Shown in pieces: positions 1 to 8,018 of a stretch of 64,000 bases of DNA; position 1 is the stretch's first letter; every line of letters begins with the position of its first letter. A program made the position numbers and the translations under genes. Where the stretch lies: NCBI RefSeq assembly GCF_004125265.1, contig NZ_RDTE01000003.1, positions 7,936,001-8,000,000 on the forward strand, in the 5' to 3' direction. The notes below the pieces were generated by a model. That model was not told the origin of the DNA. It worked only from the letters and a program-made list of their open reading frames with translations, and did no database searches. The DNA comes from Streptomyces lydicus (GTDB lineage: Bacteria > Actinomycetota > Actinomycetes > Streptomycetales > Streptomycetaceae).

Positions 1-1
1 G

Positions 2-163
2 GAGGCGATCGGCCAACTGTCCTACGGCGCACCGCCGGCGGCCGTCCCCGAGGTGATCGCCGCCGACTTCCTGGAGGAGCGCCTGGTCGCCCGCACCGGG
101 CCGCTGCTGTGGTGGCTGCCGTACCGGGTGAACCGGTGGATCCAGGAGGCGATGGCCATCTGA
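2..163 (+). CDS. C-terminal end of an unidentified protein (partial)
   Basis: An open frame enters from the left edge and stops at TGA 161-163, leaving 53 residues that end in EAMAI. The tail contains a Trp-rich stretch (LLWWLPYRVNRW) that could be a short amphipathic or membrane-contacting helix. Codon third positions are strongly G/C, as in the other genes, so this is probably real coding sequence. I do not recognise the family, and the missing N-terminus holds whatever catalytic motifs exist. The next gene starts about 190 bp downstream on the same strand. Confidence 0.6.
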   Translation, partial: EAIGQLSYGAPPAAVPEVIAADFLEERLVARTGPLLWWLPYRVNRWIQEAMAI

Positions 164-353
164 GGACTCCGGCGCGGCCGGCCCCCGGCCGGAGCGGGCG
201 AGCACTGTCGGCCACTGTGGGCACCAGCGGGCGAGCACTGTGGCGCAGACAACAGCCGAAAGCGGATGAAGCCTCCGTTCTCGGGTGTTGCGCAGAGCGG
301 AGCGTCCACCCGCGGCGCTCCGCGACCGCTTTCCCCGTCCTAGGAGCCCACAC

Positions 354-1475
354 GTGCATTCCAGCGATTCCGCCGCCCGCGCGGCCCAGGTGCTCTCCCG
401 CCCCTTCACCCTGGGCAGTCTCACCGTGCCGAACCGGATAGCCATGGCACCGATGACCCGCGAGTTCTCGCCCGGCGGTGTCCCGGGCGCCGACGTCGCG
501 GACTACTACGCGCGCCGGGCCGCCGGCGGGACCGGGCTGATCATCACCGAGGGCACCTACGTCGATCACCCGGCCGCCGGGACCAGCGGGGCCGTGCCGC
601 GCTTCCACGGCGAGGACGCCCTCGCCGGCTGGGAGCGCGTCGTCCGGGCGGTGCATGCGGCGGGCGGGACGATCATGCCGCAGCTGTGGCACGTCGGCAT
701 GGCCCGCGCGGCAGGCGCGCCGCCGTTCCCGGACGCCCCGCCCTCCGGCCCGTCCGGCATCGCCCTCGACGGCACCCCGTCCGGTCATGCCATGAACCGG
801 CAGGACCTCGACGACGTCATCGCGGCGTTCGCCGACGCGGCCGCAGCGGCCGAACGCCTCGGCTTCGACGGGGTCGAGCTGCACGGTGCGCACGGCTACC
901 TGATCGACCAGTTCCTGTGGTCGGCCACCAACCACCGCACCGACGCGTACGGCGGCAGCCTCCGTGCCCGTACCCGCTTCGCGGCCGAGATCGTGGCGGC
1001 CTGCCGGGCGGCGGTGTCTTTGGACTTCCCGGTCCTCCTCCGGATGTCTCAGTGGAAGATGGGCAACTACCAGGCACGTCTCGCCGAGACACCGGACGAG
1101 CTCCAGGCGGTCGTCGGGCCGCTCAGCGACGCCGGGGTCAGCGCCTTCCACTGCTCGACGCGCCGCTACTGGCTGCCGGAGTACGAGGACTCGGACCTCA
1201 ACCTCGCCGGATGGGTCAAGAAGCTCACCGGCAAGCCGACGGTCAGCGTCGGCTCCGTCGGTCTCGACAACGAGTTCATCGGGACGTTCCGGGCCGAACA
1301 GGCGGGCGTCACCGGTATCGACCGGCTGCTGGACCGGATGGAGCGCGACGAGTTCGACCTGGTGGCCGTCGGACGGGCCCTGCTCGGTGACCCCGAGTGG
1401 GCGGCCAAGGTCTTCGAAGGCCGTACCGGCGAACTCCAGCCCTTCGAGGCGTCGATGCTGCGCACGCTGAGCTGA
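354..1475 (+). CDS. NADH:flavin oxidoreductase, Old Yellow Enzyme family
   Basis: A 373-residue FMN-dependent ene-reductase-type TIM barrel. Typical motifs are visible: PNRIAMAPMTR near the N-terminus (FMN phosphate side), MPQLWHVGM, the GVELHGAHGYLIDQFLW strand-helix, and NHRTDAYGGSL, followed by a C-terminal VGRALLGDPEWA segment that closes the phosphate site. These enzymes reduce activated C=C bonds of enones or nitro compounds with NAD(P)H; the physiological substrate cannot be read from sequence. I chose GTG 354 because TAGGAG lies 7 nt upstream; an in-frame start at 285 would add an Arg-rich tail with no homology-like features. It is monocistronic by spacing, with about 200 bp to the next gene. 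Confidence 0.9.
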   Translation: MHSSDSAARAAQVLSRPFTLGSLTVPNRIAMAPMTREFSPGGVPGADVADYYARRAAGGTGLIITEGTYVDHPAAGTSGAVPRFHGEDALAGWERVVRAVHAAGGTIMPQLWHVGMARAAGAPPFPDAPPSGPSGIALDGTPSGHAMNRQDLDDVIAAFADAAAAAERLGFDGVELHGAHGYLIDQFLWSATNHRTDAYGGSLRARTRFAAEIVAACRAAVSLDFPVLLRMSQWKMGNYQARLAETPDELQAVVGPLSDAGVSAFHCSTRRYWLPEYEDSDLNLAGWVKKLTGKPTVSVGSVGLDNEFIGTFRAEQAGVTGIDRLLDRMERDEFDLVAVGRALLGDPEWAAKVFEGRTGELQPFEASMLRTLS

Positions 1476-1674
1476 CCCGGCGCGGTGCGCGGGGCGGCGC
1501 CCACCTGGCACTCCGGGCGACGGAGCGGTCACCGCAGGTGTCCCGTGCCGGTGGGTGATCCGCCGCCCGTGAGGGGTGGGCTTGCGGTGCCTCGCACGGG
1601 GGATGCGGGCGTGGCAAGGTGGTGGGTGAGGATGCCTCCCTCGCCCACCCCTCGATTCCGATGTGGAGGCTCGC

Positions 1675-2049
1675 ATGGACGACAAGGAGTTCTTCCAGCT
1701 GGTGGCCGTTCGGTCGGGACTCTCGCGGCAGGAAGCGGCCGATCTCACCCGTGCCACTCTCGAGACGCTGGGCGTTCGGCTCAGCGACGGCGAGGTCCGC
1801 GACCTGGCCCTCGAACTTCCCGAGTCCCTGCGTGTCTCGCTCCAGCGGGGGAGCGGCGAGACGGAGACCTTCGGGCCGGACGAGTCGATCCGCAGGGTGC
1901 GTGAGCGCACCGGCCTGACCCGGCCGGAAGCCGGCCGCGGTCTGCGCGCGGTGCTCGGCACGCTGCACGAGGCCATCTCGCAGAAGGAGTTCGACCACGC
2001 CATGTCGCAACTCGGCAAGAAGTACGTGCAGTTGGTGGAGACCGGCTGA
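1675..2049 (+). CDS. DUF2267 domain protein
   Basis: A 124-residue, mostly helical acidic protein. It shows the DUF2267 pattern of two related helical halves (FFQLVAVRSGLSRQEAADLTRATLETLG and the later RVRERTGLTRPEAGRG segment), with the LSxxEVRDLALELPE linker typical of the family. The molecular function is unknown; in actinobacteria the family often sits among stress or osmotic-response genes, which fits the neighbours here. ATG 1675 is preceded by GGAGG at 1665-1669; the upstream in-frame GTG at 1663 overlaps that ribosome site and is unlikely. It is probably its own transcription unit. Confidence 0.85.
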   Translation: MDDKEFFQLVAVRSGLSRQEAADLTRATLETLGVRLSDGEVRDLALELPESLRVSLQRGSGETETFGPDESIRRVRERTGLTRPEAGRGLRAVLGTLHEAISQKEFDHAMSQLGKKYVQLVETG

Positions 2050-2387
2050 CAGGCGGCCGGCACGCACCGGTCGGCGGTGGGCCCGCCCGGTCTCGGACGG
2101 TGAACGGGCTTGACGGTGACATGACCGCGGGCCCGACCCTCGGGACGGGCCCTGGGCCGCCGGGACGGTCCGCTTCTCCGAGTGCGGCCCCGGCCACCGC
2201 GACACCGCTCACCACCCGCCCGCACAGGAGTGGACGCACCGCGCCGACGCCCGCGGCCCCGCACCGCCCCCTTGATGTGCTTGATGTGACTGATGGTCTG
2301 TGGCGGCGAGCCTCTTTGGCCTCTTCCGAGGGGTCTGTACCGTCAGCCCGGCAGGGGGGCGACCGCGGGCGATGAGGAGTGCGGACC
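2050..2387. other. Intergenic region before ctaD
   Basis: This 338-bp stretch carries no convincing gene. It contains a GC-rich inverted repeat near 2129-2152 (GGGCCCG arms) that could end the DUF2267 transcript, and a 9-bp direct repeat CTTGATGTG at 2271-2279 and 2280-2288 of unknown role. The ctaD ribosome site GAGGAG lies at 2374-2379. Confidence 0.5.
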
Positions 2388-4121
2388 GTGACAGCCGTTC
2401 AGCAGACGGAAGCCCTGCAACCGGTCAGGCGGCGGCGGAATGCCGGACGCGTGGTGGTGGACTGGCTGACGACCACCGACCACAAGACGATCGGCACGCT
2501 CTACCTGGGCACGTCGTTCGGGTTCTTCATGGTCGGCGGGGTTCTGGCGCTCGCCATCCGGGCTGAGCTCGCCCGCCCGGGGCTGCAGATCCTCTCGAAC
2601 GAGCAGTTCAACCAGGCCTTCACGATGCACGGCACGGTCATGCTGCTGATGTTCGCGACTCCGCTGTTCGCCGGATTCGCGAACTGGATCATGCCGCTGC
2701 AGATCGGTGCGCCCGATGTGGCCTTCCCGCGGCTCAATATGTTCGCCTACTGGCTCTACCTGTTCGGCTCCCTGATCGCCGTGAGCGCCTTCATCGCACC
2801 GGACGGGGCCGCCGATTTCGGCTGGACCGCCTACACCCCGCTGTCCGGCCCCCTCCACACCCCCGGAACCGGCGGCGACCTGTGGGTGATGGGCCTGGCC
2901 TTCTCCGGTTTCGGCACCATCCTGGGGTCGGTCAACTTCATCACGACGATCATCTGTATGCGCGCGCCGGGCATGACGATGTTCCGGATGCCGATCTTCA
3001 CCTGGAACATCCTGCTGACGGCCGTGCTGGTGCTGCTCGCCTTTCCCGTGCTGGCCGCCGCGCTGCTGGTGCTGGAGGCGGACCGGAAATTCGGTGCGCA
3101 CGTCTTCGACGCCGCGAACGGGGGCTCCTTGTTGTGGCAGCACCTCTTCTGGTTCTTCGGCCACCCCGAGGTGTACATCATCGCGTTGCCGTTCTTCGGC
3201 ATCGTCACCGAGATCTTCCCCGTCTTCAGCCGTAAGCCCATCTTCGGATACATCGGACTGATCGCGGCGACGATCACGATCGCGGGGCTGTCGGTCACGG
3301 TCTGGGCGCACCACATGTTCGTGACCGGCGCGGTACTTCTGCCGTTCTTCTCCTTCATGTCCTTCCTCATCGCGGTCCCGACCGGGGTGAAGTTCTTCAA
3401 CTGGGTCGGCACGATGTGGCACGGCTCGCTGTCCTTCGAGACCCCCATGCTCTGGTCGATCGGATTCCTGGTGACCTTTCTCTTCGGCGGCCTGACCGGC
3501 GTTCTGCTGGCCTCACCGCCGATGGACTTCCATGTCTCCGACTCGTACTTCGTCGTCGCCCACTTCCACTACACCGTGTTCGGCACCGTGGTCTTCGCGA
3601 TGTTCGCCGGGTTCTACTTCTGGTGGCCCAAGTTCACCGGCAGAATGCTCGACGAACGGCTCGGCAAAATCCATTTCTGGACCCTGTTCATCGGTTTCCA
3701 TCTCACCTTTCTCATCCAGCACTGGCTGGGTGTCGAAGGTATGCCGCGCCGTTACGCGGACTACCTGGCGTCCGATGGCTTCACCACGCTGAACACGATC
3801 TCCAGCATCGGTGCGTTCCTGCTGGGTCTCTCGGTGCTGCCGTTCCTCTACAACGTCTGGAAAACGGCCAAATACGCCCCGAAGCAAGCGGCCGACGACC
3901 CGTGGGGTTTCGGCCGCTCCCTGGAGTGGGCCACCTCGTGCCCGCCGCCGCGGCACAACTTCACCACGCTGCCGCGGATCCGCTCCGAGTCCCCGGCCTT
4001 CGACCTGCACCACCCCGACGTCGCCGCCCTGGAGGACGCCAGGAAGGGCGGGCGGCGCGACGTGGCCGCACCGGTGGTGCCAGGCCGCACCGACCGCCCT
4101 TCGGGGGACGAACCGCGCTGA
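2388..4121 (+). CDS. ctaD: Cytochrome c oxidase subunit I (aa3-type)
   Basis: A 577-residue, 12-helix heme-copper oxidase subunit I, the catalytic core that reduces O2 and pumps protons in the cytoplasmic membrane. The metal ligands are visible: His81 in TMHGTVM (low-spin heme), His259 and Tyr263 in GHPEVY (Cu-B and its cross-linked Tyr), His308-His309 in WAHHMF (Cu-B), and His392/His394 in VAHFHY (hemes). The C-terminal extension ESPAFDLHHP is typical of actinobacterial CtaD. GTG 2388 has GAGGAG 8 nt upstream. No subunit II, III or IV gene is adjacent, so this is probably a second, stand-alone ctaD copy. It may be co-transcribed with the next small gene (12-nt gap). Confidence 0.95.
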   Translation: MTAVQQTEALQPVRRRRNAGRVVVDWLTTTDHKTIGTLYLGTSFGFFMVGGVLALAIRAELARPGLQILSNEQFNQAFTMHGTVMLLMFATPLFAGFANWIMPLQIGAPDVAFPRLNMFAYWLYLFGSLIAVSAFIAPDGAADFGWTAYTPLSGPLHTPGTGGDLWVMGLAFSGFGTILGSVNFITTIICMRAPGMTMFRMPIFTWNILLTAVLVLLAFPVLAAALLVLEADRKFGAHVFDAANGGSLLWQHLFWFFGHPEVYIIALPFFGIVTEIFPVFSRKPIFGYIGLIAATITIAGLSVTVWAHHMFVTGAVLLPFFSFMSFLIAVPTGVKFFNWVGTMWHGSLSFETPMLWSIGFLVTFLFGGLTGVLLASPPMDFHVSDSYFVVAHFHYTVFGTVVFAMFAGFYFWWPKFTGRMLDERLGKIHFWTLFIGFHLTFLIQHWLGVEGMPRRYADYLASDGFTTLNTISSIGAFLLGLSVLPFLYNVWKTAKYAPKQAADDPWGFGRSLEWATSCPPPRHNFTTLPRIRSESPAFDLHHPDVAALEDARKGGRRDVAAPVVPGRTDRPSGDEPR

Positions 4122-4133
4122 GCGGAGCACGCC

Positions 4134-4502
4134 ATGACCGACCGCCGCACGCCGGACAGCCGCACGCCGGACAGCCGTACCGTCCGGGCGGGTATCGCCG
4201 ACATCGAGGGGTACCTGCTGTGGCAGGCGGAGACCGACCGCGCCCGCGCCGACGCCGAAGCCTTCGTCGACGCCCTCGACTGGCCGACCGCGGCCCAACG
4301 GCAGGAGCTGGTACGCCTCTTGGCCCGGCGGCAGCTCGAACTCTCGCAGCGCGCCGTCACCCGCGTCGCCGGCCGGGCGCTCCAGCTCCGCCGGGAGTAC
4401 CAGCAGCGCTATGACTGTCTCAAACGCCGGGTCCTGGCAGCCGTGCTGGCGCTGCTGGTGGCCCTGGTGCTGCTGAATGTCCTGTTGCTGGCGGCCTGCT
4501 GA
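4134..4502 (+). CDS. Small C-terminally anchored membrane protein downstream of ctaD
   Basis: A 122-residue protein starting 12 nt after the ctaD stop, with GGAG at 4124-4127. The N-terminus holds a short duplicated RTPDSRTPDSRT stretch. The middle is a charged, probably helical region rich in Arg, Gln and Glu. The last 22 residues form one hydrophobic helix (VLAAVLALLVALVLLNVLLLAAC), giving a tail-anchored topology with most of the protein in the cytoplasm. I do not recognise a named family. The spacing suggests translation from the ctaD transcript and perhaps a role with this alternative oxidase, which is inference. Confidence 0.75.
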   Translation: MTDRRTPDSRTPDSRTVRAGIADIEGYLLWQAETDRARADAEAFVDALDWPTAAQRQELVRLLARRQLELSQRAVTRVAGRALQLRREYQQRYDCLKRRVLAAVLALLVALVLLNVLLLAAC

Positions 4503-4644
4503 GCGGCGCCGTGACCCGGTGGGGGAGTGGCCGGGAAGCCGACCCGGCCGGTGCTGCTTCCTCTCGCACGAGGTGGGAACGCTCGTCGGACGCGCCGTGA
4601 TCCGCGGTGAGCGGAGGACGGCTCGGCGATCCGGACAAAATTCC

Positions 4645-4659
4645 TTGCCGGACCGGCAA
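4645..4659. promoter_or_regulatory. 15-bp palindrome TTGCCGG-A-CCGGCAA
   Basis: A perfect 7+1+7 palindrome 140 bp upstream of the Asp23-type gene, in a 296-bp intergenic region. The same arms occur again at 42533-42547 upstream of another small stress-type gene. It looks like a dimeric repressor or activator site; the protein that binds it is unknown. Confidence 0.45.
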
Positions 4660-4798
4660 AGAGCCGGGCGGTGCCGGGGTGCCGGTGCCTGCCCCGCAGC
4701 CGTCCCGCCCCGCTTCGGGAGGCAGCGTCACCCGTACGGCCATAGCGTGAAGAGAGGGTCCGAAGACTTCCCTCGATGGAGCGAAGAGGTGAGGCGCG

Positions 4799-5209
4799 AT
4801 GACCGAGTCCGCAGAGCGCGGGGCGCGGAACACCGGGAACCTGGGGCGGACGACCATCGCCGACGGTGTGGTCGCCAAAATCGCCTATCTGGCAGCCGCT
4901 GAATCCGACGGGGTTCACGCCCTCGGCAGCGGATTTTCGAGATCGGTGGGAGCCCTGCGCAAACGCGTACCCGGCGGAGGCACGACCACCGTGCACGGCG
5001 TCAAGGTCGAGGTCGGCGAGAAACAGGCCGCGGTCGACCTGGACCTCGTCGTCGATTACGGCGAGGTCATCCCTGAAGTGGGCAGAGCCGTGCGCCGGAA
5101 CGTGATTTCCGCGGTCGAGGTGATGACCGGTCTCCAGGTCGTGGAGGTCAATATCGCGGTGAGCGATGTGTGGCTCCCCGAAGACGAGGAAGAGGAAAGG
5201 GTGCAGTAG
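4799..5209 (+). CDS. Asp23/Gls24 family envelope stress protein
   Basis: A 136-residue soluble protein with the Asp23/Gls24 signature: RTTIADGVVAKIAYLAAAES near the start, then alternating hydrophobic strands (VHGVKVEVGEKQAAVDLDLVVDYG) and the helix VIPEVGRAVRRNVISAVEVMTG, ending VEVNIAVSDVWLPED with an acidic tail. Family members associate with the membrane and envelope and are commonly induced by alkaline, osmotic or cell-wall stress; the biochemical role is unclear. ATG 4799 follows a purine-rich GAAGAGGTGAGG. The TTGCCGG palindrome upstream is a plausible control site. It converges on the NADH dehydrogenase gene, 70 bp away. Confidence 0.88.
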   Translation: MTESAERGARNTGNLGRTTIADGVVAKIAYLAAAESDGVHALGSGFSRSVGALRKRVPGGGTTTVHGVKVEVGEKQAAVDLDLVVDYGEVIPEVGRAVRRNVISAVEVMTGLQVVEVNIAVSDVWLPEDEEEERVQ

Positions 5210-5279
5210 GGAGAGCCCGGCAAGGGGCATCCGTGAAAGCCCCACCCCTTGAATCCCCCTTCGGAAGCACTCCCTTTCC

Positions 5280-6611
5280 CTACGTCGTGGCGGACTCGGC
5301 TCCCGGCAGGCGCGGCAGTTCGGGGGCCTCCGTGTCCAGCGGCACCGACCAGGAGTTGAGCAGCCCCAGCTGAACGCCGGAGCGCGGCAACACGGCGTCC
5401 AGGAGCCAGTCGGCGGCCACCCTGACCCGGTTGCCCGGCATCGCCATCAGGTGATAGCCGCGGGTGACGGCCGCGGCGAACGGGCCGGAGATCGCAAGAC
5501 CCAGCGGATTCGCCGCGGCCTGCACACCACCCAGGTCGACCATGAACCCCAGGTCATGGTGCTGATACGCGCGTGGTGACCCCTGGCCGCAGGACGCCGC
5601 GACATTGTGCGCCGCGACCCTGCCCTGCCGCTGGGCGTGCTGAGCGGTCATCGGCGTCACCTCGCCGGGGCGCGTCAGGTCCGGCACGGCCGCCGCGTCA
5701 CCGCACGCGAACACCTCCGGCCGGCCGGGCACGCCCAGGAACTCGTCCACGCACAGGCGCCCCTTGTCGGTGGGCAGCCCCAACGAGTCGACCAGCGGAT
5801 CGGGCCGTACGCCCACACACCAGATCAGGGAACGGCTGTGGACGAACTCGCCGTCGTCGAGCAGCACCCCCTCGGCGGTGGCCTCCTTCACGGAGGTGCG
5901 GGTACGGACCTCGACGCCACGGGAGCGCAGGACCCGGTCGGCGGTGCGCGACAGCCGTTCGTCGAGTCCGGGCAGCAGCCGGCCGGCGACGTCCAGCAGC
6001 AGCCAGCGGGGGCGCGGACCGCCCTGCAGTCCCGTGTTCTGCCGGGCCAGGCCGGCGCTGAACAGCACGCCGTGGGCGGCGACTTCGGTGCCGGTGTATC
6101 CGGCACCCACCACCACGAAGGTGGTCCTGGCGGACCGCTCTGCCCCGTCCTCGGACGCACCGGCCAGTTCGATCTGGCGGGTGATGTGGTCGCGCAGGTA
6201 CAGCGCTTCGGGCATACCGCGGAAGCCGTGGGCATGCTCGGCGACGCCGGGGACGGGCAGCAGCTTGTTGACGCTGCCGACCGTCAGGACCAGGCGGTCG
6301 TAGGACAGCGCGCCCTGCTCGCCCTCGGGGCCGGTGTAGCGCACCTCGCGGGCATCGAGGTCCACGTCGTGGGCCTGTCCGAGGACGAGCCGGGTGCCCG
6401 GCAGGTTCCCGGTGAGCGATACCGCGATCCGGCGGGGTTCGAGGATTCCGGCCGCCACTTCCGGCAGCAGCGGAACGTACAGAAAGTAGTCATGGGGGTT
6501 GAGGAGCACGATCTCGGCGGCTCCCCCGGCCGTCCGGGAGAGCGTACGGGCGCATGCGAACCCGGCGAAGCCGGTTCCGACGATCACGATCCGAGGACGA
6601 CGTCGCTTCAC
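5280..6611 (-). CDS. Type II NADH dehydrogenase-like NAD(P)/FAD oxidoreductase
   Basis: A 443-residue two-dinucleotide-binding-domain flavoprotein. The FAD Rossmann motif IVIVGTGFAGFACA is at residues 8-21, and the NADH Rossmann motif FVVVGAGYTGTEVA at 165-178. The LLPEVAAGILEPR segment and VFACGDAAAVPDL (FAD ribityl binding) are typical of Ndh-2. Such enzymes pass electrons from NADH to quinone without pumping protons. The C-terminal AVTRGYHLMAMPGNRVRVAADWLLDAVLP resembles the membrane-contacting tail of this family. With ctaD nearby it fits an alternative respiratory set. It is transcribed leftward from near 6611, about 60 bp downstream of the DUF5709 gene. Confidence 0.9.
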   Translation of the reverse strand: MKRRRPRIVIVGTGFAGFACARTLSRTAGGAAEIVLLNPHDYFLYVPLLPEVAAGILEPRRIAVSLTGNLPGTRLVLGQAHDVDLDAREVRYTGPEGEQGALSYDRLVLTVGSVNKLLPVPGVAEHAHGFRGMPEALYLRDHITRQIELAGASEDGAERSARTTFVVVGAGYTGTEVAAHGVLFSAGLARQNTGLQGGPRPRWLLLDVAGRLLPGLDERLSRTADRVLRSRGVEVRTRTSVKEATAEGVLLDDGEFVHSRSLIWCVGVRPDPLVDSLGLPTDKGRLCVDEFLGVPGRPEVFACGDAAAVPDLTRPGEVTPMTAQHAQRQGRVAAHNVAASCGQGSPRAYQHHDLGFMVDLGGVQAAANPLGLAISGPFAAAVTRGYHLMAMPGNRVRVAADWLLDAVLPRSGVQLGLLNSWSVPLDTEAPELPRLPGAESATT

Positions 6612-6673
6612 GTGGACTCCTGCGGTCGAGGGTGGTGCACCGTTGGCGCCGGGCAGGCAATCCCCGCGGACAA

Positions 6674-7156
6674 TCAGCCGCTCTCCCGCTCCCCGTCCCC
6701 CGCATTGTCCCGCGCGATATGCACCGCCGCCTCCTCCGCCGACGCGGCACCGCCGTCGATCCCGACGTCCCGGGCGGCGATGTCATTGCTGCCCCCGCGC
6801 CAGAATCCCTCGTCGGAGCCCACGAGCCGGCCGGCCCGTTCCTCGCCGCATTCGAGGTCCGTGGGTTCCCCCACCCCGCCCGGCAGATCGCCGATGCCGT
6901 CGCCGTCGGGCGCGCAGACGTCCGGTACCTCCACGGCCAGCCGGTGGTCGAGCGTCTCGCGGTCGTGCAGCTCCCGCGCGGTGGTCCCCTCGTGGTTCAC
7001 CACGAAGGGCCGCTCCGGAGGCGAATAGCCCGAGTCCAGGGTCTCGTCGAGACCCGGCTCGTCCAGGGCGTCCTCCATGTCGAGGTCGTTGGGGTTGTCC
7101 TGGGGGTCGGACCTGGGCGGCTGATAGACCTCGTCGCCCATTGCGTCGTCGGACAT
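6674..7156 (-). CDS. DUF5709 family acidic protein
   Basis: A 160-residue, very acidic protein (many Asp/Glu, few hydrophobic stretches) beginning MSDDAMGDEVYQPP, with the LDSGYSPPERPFVVNHEGTT segment typical of DUF5709. Start ATG 7156 is preceded on the minus strand by AAGGAGGG at good spacing. No catalytic motif is visible, and low hydrophobicity suggests it is largely disordered. Family function is unknown; it is common in Streptomyces next to stress-associated genes such as the DUF2795 gene upstream here, which is transcribed in the same direction. Confidence 0.82.
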   Translation of the reverse strand: MSDDAMGDEVYQPPRSDPQDNPNDLDMEDALDEPGLDETLDSGYSPPERPFVVNHEGTTARELHDRETLDHRLAVEVPDVCAPDGDGIGDLPGGVGEPTDLECGEERAGRLVGSDEGFWRGGSNDIAARDVGIDGGAASAEEAAVHIARDNAGDGERESG

Positions 7157-7274
7157 AACCGCCCTCCTTCTCCGCCTTCGCCGGCCCGGCCGCGGGGTGC
7201 GGCAGGTGCGTGTACAACCGATTGTCCGCCTCCTGGCGTCCGGCGGCAGCGCCAGGAGGCACGCCCCGTCCGCC

Positions 7275-7691
7275 TCAGGCGCGTCGGTGTTCCGTAGCGA
7301 TGCCGACGGCCTCGGCGATGCTCTGCACATTGCCGAACCGCTCGTGTGCGGGCAGCCGCTCGGCCATCGCGATCAGCCGGTCCGGAGCGTTGTTCCGCCG
7401 CAGGGTCTCGATGATCGCGTACTTGTCGGCCGGATACAGGCTCCGCCCGAGGTGCTGGGCGAGTTCGGAACGCAGCCCGACATCCCGCTCGCTCATCCCG
7501 CTCGGCGTGCCGCCCCTGAAGTCGCTCTCGGGTGACCATGCCGCCACCGGCTGGTCCTCTCCCGCCGGCTGGAGTTCGTGCTCCTCATCGGTCCGCAGGG
7601 AGCGTTCCGCCGTCAATTGCCCCCGCAGTTGCTTCTTCATCACGTCATCCCGGGCGGGGCCGGTCTTGTCCGTGCCGTGTTCCATGACCAT
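7275..7691 (-). CDS. DUF2795 domain protein
   Basis: A 138-residue protein with a disordered N-terminal half and a C-terminal DUF2795 domain. The domain runs from LRSELAQHLGRSLYPADKY to GNVQSIAEAVGIA and contains the family's LGxxxYPAxKxxIIxxLRRNxAPxxLIxxxxRLP pattern. Start ATG 7691 has GGAGG 5 nt upstream; an internal ATG at 7685 is possible. Function is unknown. The gene heads a leftward set with DUF5709 and is divergent from the hibernation factor gene, sharing a 327-bp intergenic region. Confidence 0.82.
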   Translation of the reverse strand: MVMEHGTDKTGPARDDVMKKQLRGQLTAERSLRTDEEHELQPAGEDQPVAAWSPESDFRGGTPSGMSERDVGLRSELAQHLGRSLYPADKYAIIETLRRNNAPDRLIAMAERLPAHERFGNVQSIAEAVGIATEHRRA

Positions 7692-8018
7692 GGGTGCCTC
7701 CGGCTCTGCGAGTCGTACAGACCCGACGCGTTACTCCCAGTTTCCCTGGTCCCCCGGCCGTAACAACCCGAAGGCGTCCTTCACCACCCGGTACCACCGG
7801 GCGGGGGCCTTTTCCCCCGCGCACACGGAAATCATCCGGGCATACGCGCAACGTGACGGCAGACGCATATGCCCGCCATGCATATGGCTTTCGGGAACGG
7901 GAATTCGTAAGGCACACCAGCCCCATAACGGCATACCGATGACACCGGCCGCACACCGATGACAGCCCACCACCACGGGTGAATCCGCGGAATCCGAGGA
8001 AGCCAAGGAGGCAGCGCC
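7692..8018. other. Divergent intergenic region, DUF2795 / hibernation factor
   Basis: No gene is visible in this 327 bp. It has relatively AT-richer stretches and a CATATG ... CATATG inverted pair near 7865-7885 that could be promoter or operator DNA for either divergent gene. The ribosome site AAGGAGG for the rightward gene is at about 8005-8011. Confidence 0.45.
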